Source: Synergistaceae bacterium UBA4088 | GTDB lineage: Bacteria > Synergistota > Synergistia > Synergistales > Thermovirgaceae | Direction of reading: 5' to 3' | DNA length: 9,752 nucleotides | NCBI GenBank assembly: GCA_002382605.1 | Contig: DFYG01000094.1 | Location: 9,759 to 19,510, forward strand | Position numbers and translations under genes: made by a program | Part shown: positions 4,924 through 9,752 of the stretch, one piece after another | How positions within the stretch are numbered: the stretch's first letter is position 1 | Layout: each line of letters starts with the position of its first letter | Notes under the pieces: generated by a model | Databases searched by the model: none | What the model was told of the DNA's origin: nothing | Seen by the model: only the letters and a program-made list of their open reading frames with translations

Positions 4924-5522
4924 CAGTAGCCTACTTCGACGGTGCTTCTCGCGGCAACCCCGGCGAATGCGGTGCCGGGGCCTGCATTATCAACGATGAC
5001 GGAACAACTGCCTGGGAGTCTTCCCGGGCACTCGGGAAAGGCACCAACAACGAAGCCGAATACCACGCCCTGATAATGCTGCTTGAAGAGATCTCGAGGC
5101 GCGGGCTCAGGGGAGTTGATGTCCGCGGCGACAGCCGTCTTGTCGTTCTGCAGGTGAGGGGGGAGTGGAAGGTCCGCGAGGATCGTCTCCGGCCTCTGGC
5201 CGGACAGGCACGCTCGCTGCTCAGGGAGAGCGGGTCCAACATCGACTGGATCCCAAGGGAGCAGAACGCTATTGCAGATGCGCTCTCCAACAGGGCCCTC
5301 GATGGCAACAAGCCTGTCAAAAGCCAAAATCCCTTTCCCGTGGAGAGACTTGAGCACGTCTCCGGCGGTATTTACATAGCCCACGGAAATTCCGACTATG
5401 CCCTGGACATTCCCCACTCATCGTGCAGCTGCCCTTCCTTCAGATCGAGAGGGAAGTGCAAGCATCTTGAAGCGGCGCTTTCCATCGCAGAGAAGGGAGA
5501 GAGTTCATGTTCGTCCTCCTGA
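4920..5522 (+). CDS. rnhA: Ribonuclease HI fused to a C-terminal SWIM zinc finger
   Basis: A 200-residue protein predicted to cut the RNA strand of RNA-DNA hybrids. The RNase HI domain (about 1-128) carries all four acidic catalytic residues: D7 in FDGASRGNPG, E47 in TNNEAEYHAL, D71 in VRGDSRLVV and D120 in NAIADALSN. It lacks the basic protrusion of the E. coli enzyme, as in archaeal and YpdQ-like forms. After a linker, residues about 150-190 hold a SWIM-type zinc finger, C169-x-C171-x8-C180-x-H182 (CSCPSFRSRGKCKH), expected to bind nucleic acid or protein; many RNases HI instead have an N-terminal hybrid-binding domain or none. The final CSSS tail follows from the overlap with the next gene. 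The ribosome site AGGGG is 11 bases from the ATG, a little far. It overlaps the CobT-like gene by 16 bp, so translation is probably coupled, although no functional link to cobamides is obvious. Confidence 0.85.
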   Translation: MTVAYFDGASRGNPGECGAGACIINDDGTTAWESSRALGKGTNNEAEYHALIMLLEEISRRGLRGVDVRGDSRLVVLQVRGEWKVREDRLRPLAGQARSLLRESGSNIDWIPREQNAIADALSNRALDGNKPVKSQNPFPVERLEHVSGGIYIAHGNSDYALDIPHSSCSCPSFRSRGKCKHLEAALSIAEKGESSCSSS

Positions 5523-6415
5523 CTGGCGACACCGAAGCCGGACAACGGCTACCAGGTCGGTTTGCATCTCACGAGGAAGCCGGCCTTGTCTGGTGGGGGA
5601 TCCCATCCACTTCAAGTTCTTTCGCGCTCCGGAAAGGTTCCGGGATACCTCCCGCGATCATAACAAGAGCTGCGCGGCTGGTTTCGGATTTCCCCGTCAT
5701 TGTCGTTCGTGCCGGTTCATTCACACAACCGGTCTGTCCCTTCATGGAGACCGGTGCTCTGCCGGGAAAGGATCCCCGAAAAGACAAGGCTGTTCCGGGT
5801 GCCCACAGGTTATGGGACTGCGGCTTCAGCATAGGCAGGCTTGTCGCCCGGATGGGTGAAACCGTTGTTATAGGAGAATCCGTTCCCGGGGGAGAAGTTA
5901 CCGCAGATCTGCTGCTTCGAGCTTTTGGCATATCCCCGGTGGATCCTGTTAATGGACCCGCCTGGGAGGAGGCATCCTCACGCCTCGGGATCACCCCCGA
6001 TCATCTTCCGGGCCGGGGGATCGAGGCAGTCATAGAACTTGGAGACCCCATGCAGGTACTTGCCGCCGGGATCGCCACCGGTGCCCGCGACAGAGCCGAG
6101 GTCGTCCTTGCGGGCGGGGTTCCCATGCTTGCTGTTGCGGCGCTGCTTCGAAACCTCGGAGATAAAGGAAAGATCACTATCGCGACGACCACCCGTACGG
6201 CTGATGAAACTTCCCCTGGCTTCAGGTCATTGGCCGGAACTCTTAGCGCGGAAACCGTTATCATCAAGCTGGATGATGTTAGCGATGGAGCCGGCGCCGC
6301 CGGGGCGGTATGGTACGCGGAGCGCCTGGGTCTTTCTCTGGAGCGCATAATTCAGCGCGCTGTCTTCCTTTGCGACGAACTTTCCGACGATCGAACCGCA
6401 GACGCGGAAGGATAG
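5507..6415 (+). CDS. CobT-like nicotinate-nucleotide phosphoribosyltransferase (UPF0284/TIGR00303 family)
   Basis: A 302-residue homologue of the archaeal/cyanobacterial CobT group. CobT activates the lower-ligand base of cobamides by transferring phosphoribose from nicotinate mononucleotide. Family signatures are GIPPAIITRAARLV (46-59), an FPVIVVRAG strand (62-70), GESVPGG (123-129), GDPMQVLAAGI (179-189) and VVLAGGVPMLAVAALL (199-214). In the glycine-rich C-terminal motif, where CobT proteins usually have EGxGA with a catalytic Glu, this protein has SDGAGAAG with Asp at 260. In GESVPGG the usual following TTTA is replaced by EVTA. Activity is therefore uncertain. The start is supported by GGGAGA upstream and by the overlap with the RNase H gene. 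The next gene starts 3 bp after its stop. Co-location with a BtuCD-type importer supports a role in salvage of imported corrinoids. Confidence 0.78.
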   Translation: MFVLLTGDTEAGQRLPGRFASHEEAGLVWWGIPSTSSSFALRKGSGIPPAIITRAARLVSDFPVIVVRAGSFTQPVCPFMETGALPGKDPRKDKAVPGAHRLWDCGFSIGRLVARMGETVVIGESVPGGEVTADLLLRAFGISPVDPVNGPAWEEASSRLGITPDHLPGRGIEAVIELGDPMQVLAAGIATGARDRAEVVLAGGVPMLAVAALLRNLGDKGKITIATTTRTADETSPGFRSLAGTLSAETVIIKLDDVSDGAGAAGAVWYAERLGLSLERIIQRAVFLCDELSDDRTADAEG

Positions 6416-6418
6416 GTC

Positions 6419-7390
6419 ATGCCCCCCCGCGGTCCTTTCAGGTTTTGGATTCTTGCGCTTTCGGCATCCCTGGGGGCGGCTCTTCTATGGGTCATCTCCA
6501 TCGGTGAGGTGAGGATACCCCCGGGGGACGTTATTGATGTGATCTTCGGAAACATCTCCAGGATAGACCCACGTTCCGTGATAGTCCTTTCGATCCGCCT
6601 TCCCCGGGCTCTCGCTGCCTCCGCGGTCGGTGCTGTTCTTGCCGGGAGCGGAGTTGTCTTCCAGGGGGTCCTTCTCAACCCCCTGGCGGAACCATACACG
6701 CTCGGTGTGGCAACAGGAGCTGCCTTCGGGGCATCTCTCGCCATAACTCTCCACCTGCCTTTCATCTCCCCTTTTGCCTTTGGAGGCGGAGTGGGAGCTC
6801 TTGGCCTGGTATGGATCCTCGGGCATGGGGGGAGAGAGTCATCCTCTTCCACCCGACTCATCCTTGCAGGTGTCATTGTCGGCAGCGTCCTCGGTGCGGG
6901 TATCACACTCATCAAGGCACTCGCGGGTGACCAGGTGGGTGTCATAGTTCTGTGGCTTCTGGGCAGTTTCTCGCTTGCTTCCTGGGGAGATGTCGGTTGG
7001 AGCATGGCATCGGCTCTTCTTGTCCTCCTCCTCGGGCTCTTCTGGGCCAGGGACATGGACGTGATATCCTCGGGAGCCAACCCCCGCTCACTGGGGGTGG
7101 ACGACAGAAAAGCAGTCGGTCTCCTTCTATTCGGATGCTCCCTTGCGACAGCGATCGCGGTATCGATCAGCGGCATCATAGGTTTCGTGGGACTTGTTGT
7201 TCCTCACCTCGTCAGGCTGGTCTCCGGTCCGTCCCATGGAAGGCTTGTCCCGCTTAGCGTTCTCGGAGGGGCGCTCCTGCTCCTGTTGTCGGACACGGCT
7301 GCCCGCTCATTTGGAGAACTCCCTGTCGGAGTTATCACCGCCCTGATCGGCGGTCCCATCTTCTGCTTTCTGCTCTGGAGGGGAAGATAA
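6419..7390 (+). CDS. btuC: FecCD/BtuC-family ABC importer permease (probable corrinoid)
   Basis: A 323-residue integral membrane permease of the type II importer family that moves cobalamin, siderophores or heme. Hydrophobic segments occur throughout, consistent with about ten helices. Family motifs are RLPRALAASAVGAVLAGSG (60-78), NPLAEPYTLGVATGAAFGA (87-105), GFVGLVVPHLVRL (255-267, the ATPase-coupling region), and ELPVGVITALIGGPIF (300-315). A GGAAGGA ribosome site lies about 6 bases before the ATG. The stop codon shares one base with the ATPase ATG (TAATG), typical of stoichiometric transporter subunits. The CobT-like neighbour makes a corrinoid the likeliest substrate. FeoB is near but on the other strand, so ferric siderophore or heme remains possible. 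No substrate-binding protein (BtuF) is present in the window. Confidence 0.88.
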   Translation: MPPRGPFRFWILALSASLGAALLWVISIGEVRIPPGDVIDVIFGNISRIDPRSVIVLSIRLPRALAASAVGAVLAGSGVVFQGVLLNPLAEPYTLGVATGAAFGASLAITLHLPFISPFAFGGGVGALGLVWILGHGGRESSSSTRLILAGVIVGSVLGAGITLIKALAGDQVGVIVLWLLGSFSLASWGDVGWSMASALLVLLLGLFWARDMDVISSGANPRSLGVDDRKAVGLLLFGCSLATAIAVSISGIIGFVGLVVPHLVRLVSGPSHGRLVPLSVLGGALLLLLSDTAARSFGELPVGVITALIGGPIFCFLLWRGR

Positions 7391-8157
7391 TGGTTCTCCT
7401 TTCCGTGAGGGGGCTAAAGGTTACTTTGGGCTCCAAAGAGGTTCTCAAAGGCATCGATATGGATCTTCCGGGAGGAGAGGTAGTTGCGCTTCTGGGCCCC
7501 AATGGCAGCGGTAAAAGCACTCTTATTGCGGCGGCGGGGGGAGTCGGCAGGCGCAGCGGAGGTTCGGTCGATCTGCTTGGTGACGATATAGACACACTCT
7601 CCCGGCGCCAGGTGGCAAGGAGGGTTGCGATAGTCCCCCAGCAGACAGGGTTTCTAATGCCTTTCACGGTCATGGAGACGGTTCTCATGGGTCGTTTTCC
7701 TGCCGCGGGAAGGTTTGCGCGGCTCTCAAATGATGACGAACAGGCCGCCATGGCAGCTCTTGAAATGGTGGACCTGGGGTCGTTCGGAGAACGTCTGGTG
7801 ACGGACCTTTCCGGCGGAGAGGCACAGAGGGTGGCCATTGCCAGGGCGCTTGCACAGGAAACCCCGGTACTCCTTCTCGATGAGCCGGTGAGTGCCCTCG
7901 ATCCGAGGCACGCTATGGCGGTATTCCGCCTTCTTGGCTCACTCAAAAATGAGGGAAAAGGAGTCATAGTCGCGCTCCACGATATCAACTTAGCCCTGCG
8001 TTTCGCTGACAGGATAGTCTTTCTTAAAGAGGGGGTTCTTTACGAGCCGCCCTCTCCGAGGCTGGTGGACGAAAAAGTTCTTGCAAGAATATTTGACAAC
8101 CAATGGAGGCTTGAAACTCTCTCCAGCGGAGACCGGGCCGCCTTCCCGCTCGCCTGA
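7390..8157 (+). CDS. btuD: FecE/BtuD-family ABC importer ATPase
   Basis: A 255-residue nucleotide-binding subunit that powers the preceding permease from the cytoplasmic face. All ATPase motifs are intact: Walker A GPNGSGKST (36-44), Q-loop VPQQ (82-85), signature LSGGEAQRVAIARAL (140-154), Walker B VLLLDEP (160-166), D-loop SALD, and the switch histidine H197 in VALHD. Length and order match the FecE/BtuD/HmuV group. The start is set by the 1-base overlap with the permease stop and a GGAGGGG ribosome site just upstream. It ends the operon, 7 bp from the tail of the convergent feoB, with no recognisable terminator between them. Substrate specificity lies in the permease and the missing binding protein, so the corrinoid assignment rests on context. 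Confidence 0.92.
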   Translation: MVLLSVRGLKVTLGSKEVLKGIDMDLPGGEVVALLGPNGSGKSTLIAAAGGVGRRSGGSVDLLGDDIDTLSRRQVARRVAIVPQQTGFLMPFTVMETVLMGRFPAAGRFARLSNDDEQAAMAALEMVDLGSFGERLVTDLSGGEAQRVAIARALAQETPVLLLDEPVSALDPRHAMAVFRLLGSLKNEGKGVIVALHDINLALRFADRIVFLKEGVLYEPPSPRLVDEKVLARIFDNQWRLETLSSGDRAAFPLA

Positions 8158-8164
8158 AACGCCG

Positions 8165-9752
8165 CTAGGCCAGAGCGAAGAGCGCGTTCAGGATCCCTCC
8201 GGCGGTCAGCGCCGCCAATAACATGATCCCCATCGAAAGCAGCATGTCGCGAATGCCGAGCTCCTTCCAGAGAACGATGAATGTTGCTATGCAGGGGAAA
8301 GTCATCGCCAGCGTAACGACGGCCACGACCATCTGGCCAGGTGCCAGTCCCATTGGCAGCAGCATCCCCACGGCGATGTCCTTGCGCAGAAATCCGAGAA
8401 GAATGGGACCTGCCGTTTCCGGGGGGAGCCCCAGCACACCCCGGAAGAGGGGCGAAAGAAAGGAAGAAACATATCCCATGAACCCTGATGCGGAAAGCAG
8501 GTTTGCAATGAACACCCCGACAAGAACCAGTGGAATGGCCTCGAGGAGGAATCCCTTGACCCTGATCCAGAGCTTCATCCCTATCCCTGCAAGGGAAGGC
8601 ATCCTGTACGGCGGGATTTCGACAAGAAGTTCAGGGCTGTAGCCTGGAAGCAATTTATGCATGATCCTTCCGAGGATTACCCATGACGCAAGAAGAGTTC
8701 CGTATACCGCAAGCACGTAACGTCCGCCCAGATCTCCCAGGGCTCCTATGATCATGGCCTGAAGTCCCGCACAGGGAACGGCAACCGAGATGAGGGTTGC
8801 GGCGATGAACCGCTCCCGGCGAGAATCCAGGATCCTTGTTGCCATGATCCCCGGCACGTTGCAGCCGAGTCCGAGAAGATTAGGCACTATTGCAAATCCG
8901 TGAAGCCCAACCCGGTGGAGGATCGCATCGAAAAGTACGGCGAAACGCGGCAGGTACCCTACATCCTCCAGAAAACCCAGCACCGCATAAAAGGCGACGA
9001 TGTATGGAAGCACCATCACGAGAGGCACATAAAGCCCGGTAGTCAGAAGACCGAAGCTCAGCTCCGGGTTGATCTTTCCGGCGATGGGCATTCCTATCAG
9101 GGTTCGGAATAGAAATGTTCCTTCACCCCCCAGAACAGTGCCAAGCCATTCGAAGAAGGGCATGAAGAGACTGTTGAAGATCGGGTCAAGGACGTAATCT
9201 ATCAGACCCTCTCCCAGGAATCGCACGGCCATGAAACTTCCAAGAATAACAAAAACTCCCAGTAAAGCTCCCCAACCCGGGTGGACCGACAGATCCTCTA
9301 TGTGGTCCCTCAACGAATGGTGCCTGTGCTCGATCGTCTGTGTGGCTTTAATTATCTCGCCTATGCGAAGCCAGCGCGCAGGGCCTTCAATGGCACCCTT
9401 CTTTCCGATCCGCGCTTCGCTCAAGCGGGAGACAAGTTCGTTCACTCCCTGCCCGGTAACTGCGACTGTGGCGACCACCGGGACGCCAAGCTCCCTCTCC
9501 AGTGCCGACGCGTCGATATTGACCCCTTCGTGGCGGGCTTCATCCATCATGTTGAGAGCGATCACCGAAGGCTGGCCGAGTTCCAGAACCTGAAGAGCCA
9601 GGTTCAGGTTTCTCTCGAGAGCCGTGGCGTCTATCGTAATTACTACGACATCCGCACCCTCCTCAAGGATGCGCCTCGCCACCTCTTCAGCTTCGTTTGT
9701 GGGTTCAATGGTATAGGCACCGGGGACATCGATAAGGCGGCACCTGATCCCG
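8165..9752 (-). CDS. feoB: Ferrous iron transport protein B, 3' part (runs off window)
   Basis: The visible 528 codons lack the true start, which lies beyond the window end. The frame is open to base 9752, so the GTG at 9682 is internal. FeoB is a cytoplasmic-membrane Fe(II) importer with an N-terminal G domain. Visible parts of that domain are G3 DVPG (LIDVPGAYTIEPTNEAEE, visible residues 6-23), G4 NMMD near 67-70 and a VAVTGQG loop near 96. The helical spacer follows, then the membrane core with LEDVGYLPR, GLGCNVPGIMATR (about 294-306), SVAVPCAG, LLGFLRKDIAVGMLLP and TFPCIATFIVL, all typical FeoB gate motifs. The G1 loop and any FeoA domain are outside the window. The protein ends without the cysteine-rich tail seen in some FeoB. 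It is convergent with the ATPase gene. Iron import suits an organism rich in iron-sulfur enzymes. Confidence 0.95.
   Translation of the reverse strand, partial: GIRCRLIDVPGAYTIEPTNEAEEVARRILEEGADVVVITIDATALERNLNLALQVLELGQPSVIALNMMDEARHEGVNIDASALERELGVPVVATVAVTGQGVNELVSRLSEARIGKKGAIEGPARWLRIGEIIKATQTIEHRHHSLRDHIEDLSVHPGWGALLGVFVILGSFMAVRFLGEGLIDYVLDPIFNSLFMPFFEWLGTVLGGEGTFLFRTLIGMPIAGKINPELSFGLLTTGLYVPLVMVLPYIVAFYAVLGFLEDVGYLPRFAVLFDAILHRVGLHGFAIVPNLLGLGCNVPGIMATRILDSRRERFIAATLISVAVPCAGLQAMIIGALGDLGGRYVLAVYGTLLASWVILGRIMHKLLPGYSPELLVEIPPYRMPSLAGIGMKLWIRVKGFLLEAIPLVLVGVFIANLLSASGFMGYVSSFLSPLFRGVLGLPPETAGPILLGFLRKDIAVGMLLPMGLAPGQMVVAVVTLAMTFPCIATFIVLWKELGIRDMLLSMGIMLLAALTAGGILNALFALA

Noticed and set aside
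6352..7179. Long minus-strand frame of 275 codons opposite the permease gene
   Set aside because: It is antisense to a gene with clear FecCD motifs. Its product is rich in Arg, Pro, Thr and Ser with no recognisable domain, as expected of a GC-rich shadow frame.
7335..7988. Minus-strand frame of 217 codons opposite the ATPase gene
   Set aside because: It lies entirely against an intact ABC ATPase with all motifs and has low-complexity Arg/Ser/Pro composition.

Overview
The window is about 9.75 kb of moderately high-GC bacterial DNA, coding on both strands with tight operon spacing. The gene set points to an anaerobe: a tungsten/molybdenum aldehyde:ferredoxin oxidoreductase, a ferrous iron transporter FeoB, a CobT-like enzyme of the archaeal/cyanobacterial type, and a BtuCD-type corrinoid importer. 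Synergistota, or another strictly anaerobic fermenter or syntroph, would fit. That placement is inferred from gene content and style and is not shown by any marker gene here.

Layout. (1) 33-851 (+) is a short LacI-family regulator. It meets the next operon tail to tail, the two stop codons sharing one CTAG. (2) 4021 down to 848 (-) is a three-gene operon: a small membrane-anchored protein of unknown function, a full-length aldehyde:ferredoxin oxidoreductase, and a homoserine dehydrogenase without an ACT domain. (3) About 4040-4920 is a low-coding island. It has a strong sigma-70-like promoter, an AT-rich perfect palindrome, a small orphan ORF, a Rho-independent terminator, a possible gene remnant, and several arrays of a degenerate 7-bp repeat (consensus ACGATTC) on both strands. 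A further partial array lies at the very start of the window. (4) 4920-8157 (+) is a compact operon: an RNase HI fused to a SWIM zinc finger, a CobT-like (UPF0284/TIGR00303) protein, a FecCD/BtuC-type permease and a BtuD/FecE-type ATPase. Three of its four genes overlap a neighbour or lie within 3 bp of one. (5) 8165 to the window end (-) is the 3' part of feoB, running off the edge and convergent with the ATPase gene across only 7 bp.

How the genes may work together. The permease and ATPase form the core of a type II (BtuCD-like) importer. The CobT-like neighbour makes a corrinoid the most likely substrate, as part of cobamide salvage; no substrate-binding protein is visible. The oxidoreductase and homoserine dehydrogenase are so tightly linked that a shared aspartate-semialdehyde/homoserine metabolism is worth considering, though this is only inference.

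The least explained material is the family of 7-bp-period arrays: three sit just upstream of genes, and one lies in inverted orientation just after a stop codon. The next is a perfect 16-bp inverted repeat inside the LacI-type coding sequence.
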